Origin: Marinobacterium stanieri
GTDB lineage: Bacteria; Pseudomonadota; Gammaproteobacteria; Pseudomonadales; Balneatricaceae
Assembly: GCF_900155945.1 (NCBI RefSeq)
Contig: NZ_FTMN01000003.1
Span: 186,001 to 250,000, forward strand
Direction: 5' to 3'
DNA: 64,000 bases
This document shows positions 1-7,412 of this stretch, piece by piece. A model generated the notes under the pieces. It saw only the letters and a list, made by a program, of their open reading frames with translations, was not told where the DNA came from and ran no database searches. Position 1 is the first letter of the stretch, and each line of letters begins with the position of its first letter. The translations under genes were made by a program, and so were the position numbers.

Positions 1-59
1 AACCTGTCTTGGTTGGGCCATTCCATTCCTGATTCCTTTGCCCTGTGAAGGATGAATTG

Positions 60-74
60 CATGTAATTTACATG
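60..74. repeat. 15-bp palindrome upstream of the first small gene
   Basis: CATGTAA and TTACATG face each other around a single T. The site lies about 200 bases before the 46-residue gene at 270, in a stretch (1-269) where I see no gene. It could be an operator for that gene or for a divergent gene off the left edge. This is inference from symmetry only. Confidence 0.3.
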
Positions 75-269
75 GCATGTTGTCCATCCTAAATGTAGTC
101 ATGTTTGGCGCTAGCAATGGAAAATGACGCCCAATACAAGCAAAATGCAGACATAACTCCATGTCGAACTCACGTAGATCAAACTCGTGTCGCCAACTTT
201 CAGGGCTACCTATGAAGGCCTACAAGTTACGCTCTTTCTTGCGACTCACAAACCAAGAAGGAGACTGAC

Positions 270-410
270 ATGTCTAACAAAACACGAGTTCAAAACAACC
301 AGCGTGCAAACATCAAGAACCCAAACTACGGTACGTCTGGCACCAACATAACGAATGCCAAGGCTCACGGCAATCGAGGCAAACAGCTGAACCCGAACAA
401 TAAGAAGTAA
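270..410 (+). CDS. 46-residue basic, Asn/Lys-rich small protein
   Basis: This is a short reading frame with a strong ribosome binding site (AGAAGGAGA at about 256-264) placed correctly before ATG270, ending at TAA 408-410. The product has 46 residues, is very rich in Asn, Lys, Gln and Gly, has no hydrophobic segment and no Cys, and ends with a QLNPNNKK tail. It looks intrinsically disordered. Short proteins with an Asn-Pro-Asn tail of this style occur as uncharacterised proteins in many proteobacteria, from my memory of such sequences rather than a search. A strong GC hairpin follows at 423-440 and the next gene starts about 50 bases on, so the two could share a transcript with attenuation between them. 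Function unknown. Confidence 0.6.
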   Translation: MSNKTRVQNNQRANIKNPNYGTSGTNITNAKAHGNRGKQLNPNNKK

Positions 411-422
411 GTAACGGAAATA

Positions 423-440
423 GGGCCCCAGGTGGGGCCC
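423..440 (+). terminator. GC-rich hairpin between the small gene and the 530-residue gene
   Basis: GGGCCCCA and TGGGGCCC form an almost loop-free inverted repeat thirteen bases after the stop of the 46-residue gene. It is followed by TTACATA, not a proper T-run. It may be a weak terminator or attenuator, or a stability element limiting readthrough into the next gene. Confidence 0.45.
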
Positions 441-458
441 TTACATAAGGAGATGGAG

Positions 459-2051
459 ATGCAAACTGGTTTCCCAACGATTGGTGCGGTTACACGATTT
501 TTGTTTAATGCTGCTGGCGTCTTGGCCCAGAAAGATGACTCTCTTGGTCTGCTTCTGTCTGAAAAAGATAAAAAGAGCCTGCAGACCCGATTGAAGCGGC
601 TGACGGATGAAGATGGCGAGCTGGAAGAGAATCTGAACGATGTTTTGTCACTCTTGATGGGGTGCGTGGACAAGATATCCCCTTCTCCCAGGGTTACGGC
701 GGCAATCGCTGAATCTATCTGGGACCTGCTCGTTCAGTATTCCGATCTGGTACGGAATGAAGGTACTTACCTCGGTGTGAAAGATACCTTGGGCTATGTG
801 CTGAAATCCAAGCTGGTCGGACGTGCAGTCGTTTCTTCACAGAAGAATGTACTGCTCTTTAACCTCAAAGATTTGGGACTCTCTACGCCTGAGGATGAGT
901 ACTGGTTCCTGCCTGACATCCATGATGACTGCCTAGTCTGGCCATTGGAAAAGGCGATGCGCTGGGCATATAGCGTTGCTGACACTTCTCAGACGCACTT
1001 TCACTTTCCTGGAAAAAATGTGAAATCTGAAAACTTTCAGCTGAGCCAGAACTTGGAAAGCGCAGAAAATTGGCTTCACGCCCGAAGCCTGCCCAATTGG
1101 GGAGTTCTGCATACTAATCTGATGGAGTCGTTTGCTGCGATGGAGGCCTGTTCCGACAGTCAACATCAGCGCCAGCTTCCAGAGAGTACCCAAGCTCAAG
1201 TTGTCTTGGTTGTATTCATTGCCCGAGCCGCGACGTACATCACACAGGAAATAGACAAGCATTACGGGCGTGACGTGCTGCTGCAACTACTTGATCAGTT
1301 CAAAGAGCAAAGTCAGGTGCTTCGAAGTGACGTGCATGCACATATGAGCAGCACAATTGAGAAGCTCATTGGTGAGGCAGCTACAGCTAAGGGTAGCCCC
1401 CCTCAAGAGGTTATTGACTGTATTTGGAGAGACTCCGTACCCCAGTACTGGTGGGATGTGGGTCGGTTTTTTGCCCAAGCAGGCGAAGAAACCCAGAGCT
1501 TTCTGCTCGAGAATCATGGTGAACCGCTGACTCAGGAGCAACTGACCTATATTGAAAGGCGATATGGGCCATACTTTTTTACATGTTTGAAACATGGACT
1601 TGACATTTCTGAGAGTTATCCCATGCCGCAGGGGTTTATGGAACTCGTTGTCGAAGGAGAGAGCCTACTGAATCGGAACAGTAGCCTGAATCAAGTTAGG
1701 GTCTACAAAGAGAGCGTGGAAAAAAGTTCATGGTCTACAGCCCTGTCCTGGCTAGCTGAATGGAATGAAGGTTCACTCCACATGAGAAATGGTGACCAAA
1801 AGCTGGCACACAAACACTTGGGCAACGCGTTCGGGCTTGGGAAATACTGTGCAGGTGACCGACAAAAGCCGCTTGTTCAGGGTTATTTGGAAGTATGTGC
1901 CAAAGTGCAGTCCTGGAAAGATTTCAAGAAAGCTTTTGCCTGGGCACGCTACCTCCAGATTCCCGTCAGACTGTGGGATAGCGAATGGGAAGAGTCTATG
2001 GATAATGTCAAAACACTTTACACAATGTACCAGCATATGGAGTTTGCTTGA
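459..2051 (+). CDS. Unrecognised 530-residue soluble protein
   Basis: I do not recognise this protein. The start chosen is ATG459, six bases after AAGGAG (447-452). Upstream in-frame GTG432 and ATG453 lie inside the hairpin or against the Shine-Dalgarno and are less likely. The product has no signal peptide, no clear membrane segment and no motif I can name. It appears mostly helical, with a charged stretch near residues 35-60 (KDKKSLQTRLKRLTDEDGE), an aromatic patch (QYWWDVGRFFAQ) in the middle and a C-terminal third with helical-repeat character (ALSWLAEWNEGSLHMRNGD). The opposite strand holds only short frames. It is followed by an AT-rich gap. It may belong to a small accessory unit with the 46-residue gene, but no function is proposed. 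Confidence 0.75.
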   Translation: MQTGFPTIGAVTRFLFNAAGVLAQKDDSLGLLLSEKDKKSLQTRLKRLTDEDGELEENLNDVLSLLMGCVDKISPSPRVTAAIAESIWDLLVQYSDLVRNEGTYLGVKDTLGYVLKSKLVGRAVVSSQKNVLLFNLKDLGLSTPEDEYWFLPDIHDDCLVWPLEKAMRWAYSVADTSQTHFHFPGKNVKSENFQLSQNLESAENWLHARSLPNWGVLHTNLMESFAAMEACSDSQHQRQLPESTQAQVVLVVFIARAATYITQEIDKHYGRDVLLQLLDQFKEQSQVLRSDVHAHMSSTIEKLIGEAATAKGSPPQEVIDCIWRDSVPQYWWDVGRFFAQAGEETQSFLLENHGEPLTQEQLTYIERRYGPYFFTCLKHGLDISESYPMPQGFMELVVEGESLLNRNSSLNQVRVYKESVEKSSWSTALSWLAEWNEGSLHMRNGDQKLAHKHLGNAFGLGKYCAGDRQKPLVQGYLEVCAKVQSWKDFKKAFAWARYLQIPVRLWDSEWEESMDNVKTLYTMYQHMEFA

Positions 2052-2264
2052 AACGTGGTCTGGGAGGGCGCTAAGGCATGTAATCATGTCTATGTGTCCC
2101 AGCCTCTTGGTTGGAGGATCCTTTCAAATTGGATAGCAAATCAACTTTAAGAAGTACATTCTAACACACTGTTTTTATTGAAATATATTTATATAAATAC
2201 GATTGGTATCATAGGCTTTCAGACATATACCAGATAAATCTGACCCTTCCTGCCAACAAGGGGT

Positions 2265-2280
2265 CTAATATTTATATTAG
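2265..2280 (+). promoter_or_regulatory. Perfect inverted repeat before the 98-residue gene
   Basis: CTAATAT and ATATTAG are separated by TT, ending nine bases before the ribosome binding site of the next gene. The preceding region (2140-2264) is strongly AT-rich. It is a candidate operator or leader hairpin. The gap 2052-2302 holds no gene that I can see. Confidence 0.35.
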
Positions 2281-2302
2281 GCTTTTATCGAGGTACTTGC
2301 CT

Positions 2303-2599
2303 ATGCGTGAATCAGAGTCGACCTCTGTCGATTACATCGTTGATACCCTGCTGGAAGCGCAGCATTTGTGGGCTTCGATACCAGTGGGTTCGCTGGTTCA
2401 GCTGGAGGCGGATCTATACGAAGGTGATACTCAATTGCTAACCAGAGGCAGGCTTTATGAAGTGCTGGCGAAGACAGACGCCCTTCCCGGCCAGCAAATG
2501 TTTGTCGTGGAGTCGGAGCTGACACGTCAGTTGGTAGAGCTTTATCCGGGACTGATCTGTAACTATCTGGATGACCAGGCACCCGTTCATTACGCCTGA
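2303..2599 (+). CDS. Hypothetical protein, 98 residues
   Basis: ATG2303 follows a GAGGT ribosome binding site (2290-2294) and is preferred over the in-frame TTG2297. The product is acidic, soluble and compact, with alternating hydrophobic strands (GSLVQLEADLYE, QMFVVESELTRQLVELY) that suggest a small beta-barrel or SH3-like fold. That is only a guess from the pattern, and I do not recognise a family. It converges on the response regulator gene that ends seven bases beyond its stop, so the two genes point at each other and share the gap. Confidence 0.6.
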   Translation: MRESESTSVDYIVDTLLEAQHLWASIPVGSLVQLEADLYEGDTQLLTRGRLYEVLAKTDALPGQQMFVVESELTRQLVELYPGLICNYLDDQAPVHYA

Positions 2600-2605
2600 T
2601 GAGAA

Positions 2606-3280
2606 TCAGGTCTGGATAATGCCGCTGCGCAGTGCCAGGTAGATCAGCTCAGAGCCGTTGGTGAGGTTAAGTTTGCGCAGGATGTTGGCGCGATGCGCAT
2701 GGACGGTTTTGGGGCTGAGGAAAATTGCATCGGCGATTGCATTCACGCTGCGCCCTTCGGCAAGCAGTGTGAAGATTTCAAGCTCACGGCGCGTGAGTTG
2801 TGAAATGGGAGAACTGTCGCAGTTACTGTCGCCATCGGCGTCAATCTGTTCGCTGATGGCGGGCGAGAAATACTGCCGTCCTGAATAGACCTCACGTACG
2901 GCATGAACGAGTTCGTTTTGTGCGCAGCGCTTGGTCACATAGCCTTTGACGCCTGCCTCTGCGACCCGTGCCGGGTATGGCGATGCTTCCCAGATGGTGA
3001 GTACCAGGATGCGGGCATCGGCGTCATCAAGAATGATGCGCTTGATGGCGTCCAGGCCTCCTGCCGTTGAGGATGACTCCGTGCTGTTGTTGTCCGCCGG
3101 CATTGCCAGGTCCATGACGACCACGTCCGGCTTGACCTTGCGGTAGAGCTCAACGGCTTCACCGCCATTCTCGGCTTCGGCCACGATCTCCATATCCGCT
3201 TCCTTCAGCAGCATATGCTGAAAGCCGGCGCGAACAATGGAGTGGTCATCAACCAGTAGAATGCGGATCTTGGAGCTCAT
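2606..3280 (-). CDS. LuxR/NarL-type response regulator
   Basis: This is a 224-residue two-component regulator. The receiver domain spans residues 5-125, with the acid pair D11-D12, phosphoacceptor D57 in VVVMDLAMP, T95 and K117. A LuxR-type helix-turn-helix covers about 155-220 (LTRRELEIFTLLAEGRSV onward). It should bind DNA as a phosphorylated dimer. Unusually, a Ser/Thr/Asn-rich insertion of about ten residues (64-73) follows the phosphoacceptor loop, where NarL-type receivers normally run straight into helix 3. There is no histidine kinase next door, so the partner is unknown. The upstream neighbour on the same strand is an unrelated hypothetical gene. Confidence 0.9.
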   Translation of the reverse strand: MSSKIRILLVDDHSIVRAGFQHMLLKEADMEIVAEAENGGEAVELYRKVKPDVVVMDLAMPADNNSTESSSTAGGLDAIKRIILDDADARILVLTIWEASPYPARVAEAGVKGYVTKRCAQNELVHAVREVYSGRQYFSPAISEQIDADGDSNCDSSPISQLTRRELEIFTLLAEGRSVNAIADAIFLSPKTVHAHRANILRKLNLTNGSELIYLALRSGIIQT

Positions 3281-3336
3281 AAGTAAGTGCCTTGGTAAAT
3301 CAGGTTACAGGGTATCAGATGCTAGCGCATAACTTG

Positions 3337-3783
3337 TTAAATCTTTGGTATACCCTGACGTGAATCAGCGCCGCGATAGATGCCTGATGTATCAATATCG
3401 ACTGCAGCTGCAGAGAAGCCGGAGCCATCGTCCATGTGTGCCGGAATTGCAACCAGCTCATCGCTGAAGCCGACCAGCTGAATGCCTTCTTTTTCACAGT
3501 GTGCCAGCACCTTTTCCAGTGCGCGTATGACGGCTTCCTGGCGGTCTGTAAAACGGTCCTGCTGTTTTTCGCTGCGGCGCTTGCTTGTTACTGTGCGCAG
3601 TACGTACTCGTCGGAATCGAGTAGCTGGATCGTCAGGCCAGTAAGTTTCTCACGCACCATAACGGCCTTGATCACTTCAAACAGAGCTTCGTCAGAACAG
3701 CTGACAATATCTCCCGACTCGCAAGCTCTCATGCGCTCGGTTACATCCTGAACACGCGTCTCTGTGGGTAGATATATTTCCAT
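3337..3783 (-). CDS. Hypothetical protein, 148 residues
   Basis: No family is recognised. The product is soluble and acidic. The N-terminal half reads as alternating helix and strand, with a strand-rich stretch at about 47-66 (LTGLTIQLLDSDEYVLRTVT), and a long helix at about 75-98 (QQDRFTDRQEAVIRALEKVL). The C-terminus from about 120 is Gly/Asp/Ser-rich and probably flexible. It lies on the same strand as, and 56 bases upstream of, the response regulator, and 44 bases downstream of the KfrA-like gene. The three could form one leftward transcript. Confidence 0.6.
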   Translation of the reverse strand: MEIYLPTETRVQDVTERMRACESGDIVSCSDEALFEVIKAVMVREKLTGLTIQLLDSDEYVLRTVTSKRRSEKQQDRFTDRQEAVIRALEKVLAHCEKEGIQLVGFSDELVAIPAHMDDGSGFSAAAVDIDTSGIYRGADSRQGIPKI

Positions 3784-3827
3784 TTTTCAAATGGTTAACC
3801 ATTAAATGAAAAGTAATTTGTTAGAAT

Positions 3828-4484
3828 TCAGCTGGACCTGAGGCGCGCCACTTCACCTGCCAGTGAATGGTTCTGGTCACGTAGTCTTTGCAGTTCTTCT
3901 TCCTGTACACGGCTGCGAACACGCAGTTCGATCATTTCTTCAGAGCTTGCTGATCCGGTTCCGGCCATGTGCTGCATCTGTTTCAGGTCGCGTACCAGGT
4001 TATCCCGCTCCGAGCTGAGTCGCATATTGGACTCTTCCAGCTCAAGAATGCGCTTTTCCAGTTGGCGTTTATCGTCGGCCAGCTGTTCGCATCGCTCAAG
4101 CAGGCGTGCATTTTGCTTATGTGCCTCAAAGAGTGCCTGCTCACCACCGGTTCGCATGCTTTCAGACTGCGCCAGAAGGGATTGCTGTTCCTCTTCAAGC
4201 GCTCTTCGCTGCTGCTCGAAGCGGTTTTCGGCATACGCCAGTGCGCGATCCCAGGTTTGACTGGCCAGTTTTGCTACTGGTTCAGGCAGGTCTGGATGCT
4301 GATTGCGGCGCTGTATGCGATCCGACAGAGTATGCCACCAGTCGTTGAGTGCACGATTGATGGTGGTCAGGCTTCCACTCCCCAGTCGTTCACGCACATT
4401 CTGCTGCGTGGGTCGGACGCCTTCTTCCAGCAGTTGGTCGGCTACCTGCATGGCTCTGGCATGGGTATCACTTTTCTTAGTCAT
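3828..4484 (-). CDS. KfrA-like DNA-binding coiled-coil protein
   Basis: The 218-residue protein has an N-terminal KfrA_N-type helix-turn-helix domain (about residues 8-60, with RPTQQNVRERLGSGSLTTI-type sequence). A very long charged coiled coil runs from about 80 to the end (EEEQQSLLAQSE, ERCEQLADDKRQLEKRILEL). KfrA proteins of broad-host-range plasmids bind repeats in their own promoter, oligomerise through the coiled coil and help segregation or nucleoid-type organisation. Chromosomal homologues exist in many gammaproteobacteria and are not well understood. Two 11-bp direct repeats lie just upstream of the start codon and are good candidates for self-binding. The gene is divergent from gap. 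Confidence 0.85.
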   Translation of the reverse strand: MTKKSDTHARAMQVADQLLEEGVRPTQQNVRERLGSGSLTTINRALNDWWHTLSDRIQRRNQHPDLPEPVAKLASQTWDRALAYAENRFEQQRRALEEEQQSLLAQSESMRTGGEQALFEAHKQNARLLERCEQLADDKRQLEKRILELEESNMRLSSERDNLVRDLKQMQHMAGTGSASSEEMIELRVRSRVQEEELQRLRDQNHSLAGEVARLRSS

Positions 4485-4494
4485 CTGATACTTG

Positions 4495-4518
4495 ATATGT
4501 ATTAAGAATATGTATTAA
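4495..4518. promoter_or_regulatory. Tandem 11-bp direct repeats upstream of the KfrA-like gene
   Basis: ATATGTATTAA occurs twice (4495-4505 and 4508-4518) with a 13-bp period, starting ten bases before the KfrA-like start codon. Position and repetition fit an autoregulatory operator, as is established for plasmid KfrA. Binding here is inferred. Confidence 0.5.
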
Positions 4519-4616
4519 ACACTAACTTATGCTGTTAACAGCCGGATGACAAGTCGGCAAAAAGGTCGCTGTCATCTACTATGTAATCGTGGTCTGTCTT
4601 GCAAAGGAGTGATGCC

Positions 4617-5621
4617 ATGCCTGTACGTATTGCCATCAACGGTTATGGCCGAATTGGACGCAATATCCTGCGTGCCCTGTTTGAGTCGGGGCGTAATGAT
4701 GAATTTGAGATAGTTGCGATTAATGACCTTGGCGATGCCAGTGTCAGTGCGCACCTGACCGAGTATGATTCTGTGCACGGGCGCTTTCAGTGGCCAGTTA
4801 AGGCCGAAGACGATTGTCTGGTAGTGGGTGAATATCGCATCCCCATGCTGTGTATGCCTGACCCCTCTACCCTGCCCTGGTCCGATCTGGGTGTTGATAT
4901 CGTTCTGGAATGCACCGGGCGAATGACCGAGCGTGCCAAGGCTCAGGTTCACCTTGATCAGGGGGCTGGCAAGGTTTTGCTGTCTGCTCCAGGCAAGGAC
5001 ATGGATGCAACCATTGTCTTTGGCGTAAACCATGATCAGCTTCGGACTGAGGATCGCCTTGTATCCAATGCCTCTTGTACCACCAATTGCCTCGCGCCCA
5101 TGGCCAAGGTGTTGCATCAGGCCGTTGGTATCGAAGAGGGCCTGATGACAACCATTCATGCCTATACCAATGATCAGCACCTGACAGATGTGTATCACCA
5201 GGATCTTTATCGTGCACGTGCAGCGGCTCTTTCCATGATTCCGACCAAAACGGGTGCAGCAAAAGCGGTAGGCCTTGTCCTGCCCGAATTGGATGGAAAA
5301 TTGTCCGGTTTGGCGGTGCGTGTTCCCACGGCCAACGTCTCGCTTGTCGACCTGACGTTTACCGCCTTGCGCGACACCAGTGTCGATGAAATCAATCAGG
5401 CGATGTTAAGCGCATCTGAAAACAGCCTGGCCAATATTGTTGAATATAACCAGACCCCCTTGGTTTCCATCGATTTCAACCACCACAGTGCGTCCTGCGT
5501 TTTCGACAGTTTACAGACGCATGTGCTGGGCAGAATGGTTAAAGTATTCGCCTGGTACGATAACGAATGGGCATTTTCTCACCGCATGCTGGATACTGCG
5601 GCGTGTATGGCTAAAGGTTAG
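4617..5621 (+). CDS. gap: Type I glyceraldehyde-3-phosphate dehydrogenase
   Basis: This 334-residue enzyme catalyses the NAD(P)-dependent oxidative phosphorylation of glyceraldehyde 3-phosphate. The Rossmann motif NGYGRIGRN is at 8-16, the coenzyme-selecting NDLGD at 36-40, the catalytic SCTTNC has Cys154, and the [14 protein letters not shown] substrate-binding segment and WYDNEW near the C-terminus are present. ATG4617 follows AAAGGAG at 4603-4609; the in-frame TTG4599 is upstream of that site. The [11 protein letters not shown] segment argues for GAPDH over erythrose-4-phosphate dehydrogenase, although the N-terminal third has some Epd flavour ([13 protein letters not shown]). It stands alone, with no other glycolytic gene beside it. 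Confidence 0.9.
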   Translation: MPVRIAINGYGRIGRNILRALFESGRNDEFEIVAINDLGDASVSAHLTEYDSVHGRFQWPVKAEDDCLVVGEYRIPMLCMPDPSTLPWSDLGVDIVLECTGRMTERAKAQVHLDQGAGKVLLSAPGKDMDATIVFGVNHDQLRTEDRLVSNASCTTNCLAPMAKVLHQAVGIEEGLMTTIHAYTNDQHLTDVYHQDLYRARAAALSMIPTKTGAAKAVGLVLPELDGKLSGLAVRVPTANVSLVDLTFTALRDTSVDEINQAMLSASENSLANIVEYNQTPLVSIDFNHHSASCVFDSLQTHVLGRMVKVFAWYDNEWAFSHRMLDTAACMAKG

Positions 5622-5633
5622 TCTTTTTTCGTC

Positions 5634-5687
5634 GGAGGCTATTTTCCTATTTGACTTTTACGCAGGTCAACGGGAAAATACGCCTCC
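5634..5687 (+). repeat. Long composite hairpin downstream of gap
   Basis: Nested inverted repeats GGAGGC, ATTTTCC and TTGAC pair in order with GTCAA, GGAAAAT and GCCTCC, giving one extended stem of about 18 pairs with small bulges. It begins 12 bases after the gap stop. No T-run follows, so it is not a canonical terminator. It may be a transcript end formed by processing, or a structured small RNA. Confidence 0.5.
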
Positions 5688-5737
5688 CAACGCATTGATT
5701 AAACAGGCTGTCGCAGCTTTTTAACAGCGTTTCATGT

Positions 5738-5823
5738 GCCCGGATGGTGAAATTGGTAGACACAAGGGATTTAAAATCCCTCGGCCTTCGGCTGTACCGG
5801 TTCGAGTCCGGTTCCGGGCACCA
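5738..5823 (+). tRNA. tRNA-Leu (TAA)
   Basis: This is an 86-base class II tRNA. The acceptor stem GCCCGGA pairs with TCCGGGC, the discriminator is A and CCA is encoded. The anticodon stem AGGGA/TCCCT carries loop TTTAAAA with anticodon TAA. The long variable arm (CGGCCTTCGGCTG) and GGTTCGAGTCC T-arm are typical of leucine tRNA. Confidence 0.96.
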
Positions 5824-5905
5824 ATCGCAAATGCTTCATGCGTTCCCCCACCTATTAATCTTTGCGCTTTTGTTCCATTAACAGGCTAGTGCCGGGTTGG
5901 CTTAT

Positions 5906-6130
5906 ATGTCAGACACTGATGTGTCCGTTTTTTTAATGCAGCTGGAATTGGAGCAGCTGGATAAAATTACCGCAGACCTTCAACTGCGTGCTGAGCAACG
6001 TGCCAAGGAACAGGCAGAACAGAAATCAAAACCCCGTTTTCCGCCCAGTTTTAATGATTTGGATTCCATGGCTGAAAACGTAGGGCTGGATCTCTCCAGT
6101 CTGATCAAGGATATTAAACGCCGGTCATGA
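5906..6130 (+). CDS. Hypothetical protein, 74 residues
   Basis: ATG5906 is the likely start; an in-frame TTG nine bases earlier is weaker. The product is a small charged helical protein. A Gln/Glu/Lys-rich amphipathic helix (about 10-45) is followed by a proline-containing linker (KPRFPPSFNDLDSM) and a short C-terminal helix ending in KDIKRRS. There is no signal peptide or membrane segment. It sits between tRNA-Leu and the glycine riboswitch promoter, which begins only 12 bases beyond its stop. Function unknown. The sequence reads as a genuine compact protein but the family is not recognised. Confidence 0.5.
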   Translation: MSDTDVSVFLMQLELEQLDKITADLQLRAEQRAKEQAEQKSKPRFPPSFNDLDSMAENVGLDLSSLIKDIKRRS

Positions 6131-6141
6131 GCCGGATGTGG

Positions 6142-6169
6142 TAGACAGACTGCTCAGGCTCGCTATAAT
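6142..6169 (+). promoter_or_regulatory. Sigma-70 promoter of the glycine riboswitch transcript
   Basis: TAGACA (6142-6147, five of six to the -35 consensus) and a perfect TATAAT (6164-6169) are 16 bases apart, immediately before the first aptamer. Transcription should begin near 6176. Confidence 0.75.
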
Positions 6170-6175
6170 GCGCCG

Positions 6176-6355
6176 GTCACAGGAGAGAGGGCCTCAGTGC
6201 CCCGCCGAAGGCGCAAACTCCCATAATCGCTCAGGCAACAGTACTGCGACACCAAATTGACTCGTCTACTGGAGAGAGGTCGCAAGACCCACCGAAGGGG
6301 CAACGCGCACGGATGAGCGCGCAAACTCTCAGGTAACCGGACAGAGGGAGGGACG
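6176..6355 (+). ncRNA. Tandem glycine riboswitch
   Basis: Two similar glycine aptamers lie in series. Aptamer 1 (about 6180-6248) has GGAGAGAGGG, then CCGCCGAAGGCGCAAACTCC and a CTCAGGCAACAGTAC closing segment. Aptamer 2 (about 6270-6352) has GGAGAGAGGTCGC, CCACCGAAGGGGCAAC and CTCTCAGGTAACCGGACAGAG. These are the conserved cores of the gcvT-type RNA. Glycine binding usually turns expression on or off by exposing or hiding the downstream ribosome binding site. No clear terminator stem precedes the gene here, so translational control is the likelier mode (inference). Confidence 0.93.
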
Positions 6356-6377
6356 GCAACTACTCTTTCAGGAGGGT

Positions 6378-7001
6378 ATGACCGTGCTTCTGTATATCTA
6401 TCTTATCGCCATTACCGCTGAGGCCATGTCTGGCGCACTTGCTGCCGGCCGTCGCAACATGGATATCTTCGGCGTGGGTGTTATTGCCTTTATTACCGCC
6501 CTGGGCGGCGGAACACTTCGTGATGTCCTGCTCGGAAACTTCCCGGTGTCCTGGACACAACATCCTGAATACATTTACCTGACCGTTTCTGCCGGCCTGT
6601 TAACCGTCGTGATGGCGCGCTTCATGCACCACCTGCATCGTCTGTTTCTGCTACTGGATGCCATGGGGCTTGTGGCTTTTACCATTATCGGCTGTAACGT
6701 GGCTCTTCAGCTTGGCTATCACACCGCCATTGTGTTGATGGCCGGTATGATTACAGGTATTTGTGGTGGCGTGCTGCGCGACATCCTCTGCCAGCGCGTG
6801 CCTGTGGTGCTGCGCCATGAACTCTACGCCAGTGTTTCGCTTCTGGTAGGCATCCTGTACCTGCAGCTGGAGCAGTTGGGTATTAATCATGACTTATGCC
6901 TGATTGCATCCTTTGCAGTGGGAATCATTTTGCGCGTATGTGCGATCTACTGGCACCTCTCCCTGCCGGTGTTCAGTTACTCGCCCAAGCAATGGAAATA
7001 A
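6378..7001 (+). CDS. TRIC/UPF0126 family membrane protein (putative glycine transporter)
   Basis: The 207-residue inner-membrane protein has about seven transmembrane helices and the internally repeated motif GGGTLRD (near 54-60) and GGVLRD (near 132-137), the hallmark of the UPF0126/TRIC trimeric cation-channel fold. Pfam now calls this family a putative glycine transporter, largely because its genes so often sit under glycine riboswitches, as here. The ribosome binding site AGGAGG (6370-6375) is only two bases from ATG6378, while GTG6384 is eight bases away, so the true start could be GTG6384. Export or uptake of glycine is inference; E. coli YadS and YicG are family members. Confidence 0.88.
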   Translation: MTVLLYIYLIAITAEAMSGALAAGRRNMDIFGVGVIAFITALGGGTLRDVLLGNFPVSWTQHPEYIYLTVSAGLLTVVMARFMHHLHRLFLLLDAMGLVAFTIIGCNVALQLGYHTAIVLMAGMITGICGGVLRDILCQRVPVVLRHELYASVSLLVGILYLQLEQLGINHDLCLIASFAVGIILRVCAIYWHLSLPVFSYSPKQWK

Positions 7002-7409
7002 GAGCGCTTCCTGCGGCCTGATATGACATTCGGCTCCCGGGTATTACCGGGAGCTGTATTCACTCCCTTCTCCCCTGCTGTATCTTTTTATCTTTATGCC
7101 TTGTGCAGGTTTATATGCTTCTCAAAGGGCGCCAGGACGCCTCTGAGGCTGCCTATCAAGTTGGGCTCTGAATGTCTCAGGCTGACTGAGCGAAGTGACT
7201 CAAGTTGGTTTCTGCAGTTAGAACGCAAAACGAGTATGGAAGATAAAAAGAAGAAAATTTTCTGTTAAGCGCGAGGGTAGATATAGCGATTAAATATCGA
7301 AATGAAAATGAAGTATTTAAATTGAAGTAAGTAGCGAGGGTCTTCTAAGTGGGATGCTTCCCGGAGGGGTGCCATTCTTTACAACACTACTGTGTAATAT
7401 TGTAAAGAA
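7002..7409. other. 408-base gap without a protein gene
   Basis: This stretch separates the riboswitch-controlled gene from tRNA-Cys. It contains a terminator-like hairpin at 7033-7058, a stretch with CTCAG/CTGAG short repeats at about 7170-7200, an AT-rich section at about 7240-7335 and the inverted repeat at 7372-7412. Open frames here have no ribosome binding site and no protein-like composition, and I do not call them. Confidence 0.6.
7033..7058 (+). terminator. Terminator-like hairpin after the TRIC gene
   Basis: GCTCCCGG (7033-7040) pairs with CCGGGAGC (7047-7054) around a six-base loop, 31 bases after the stop, followed by TGTATT. The T-run is weak. Confidence 0.5.
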
Positions 7410-7412
7410 TGG
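7372..7412. repeat. 13-bp perfect inverted repeat overlapping the tRNA-Cys 3' end
   Basis: CCATTCTTTACAA (7372-7384) and TTGTAAAGAATGG (7400-7412) form a long stem. The right arm includes the encoded CCA of tRNA-Cys. GCCATTCTTT is also repeated directly at 7371-7380 and 7481-7490, on the two sides of that tRNA. It may act in 3' processing or termination, or be a trace of an insertion or duplication at the tRNA. Confidence 0.5.

Noticed and set aside
432-458. Upstream GTG432 or ATG453 start for the 530-residue gene
   Set aside because: GTG432 lies within the GC hairpin and ATG453 abuts the Shine-Dalgarno; ATG459 has normal spacing.
4617-5621. Erythrose-4-phosphate dehydrogenase (Epd) for the gap gene
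   Set aside because: The N-terminal third is Epd-like, but the [14 protein letters not shown] and [11 protein letters not shown] segments follow GAPDH, and no pgk/fba linkage typical of epd is present.
7023-7268. 81-codon frame after the TRIC gene
   Set aside because: It begins inside a terminator-like hairpin, has no Shine-Dalgarno and reads as non-protein sequence.
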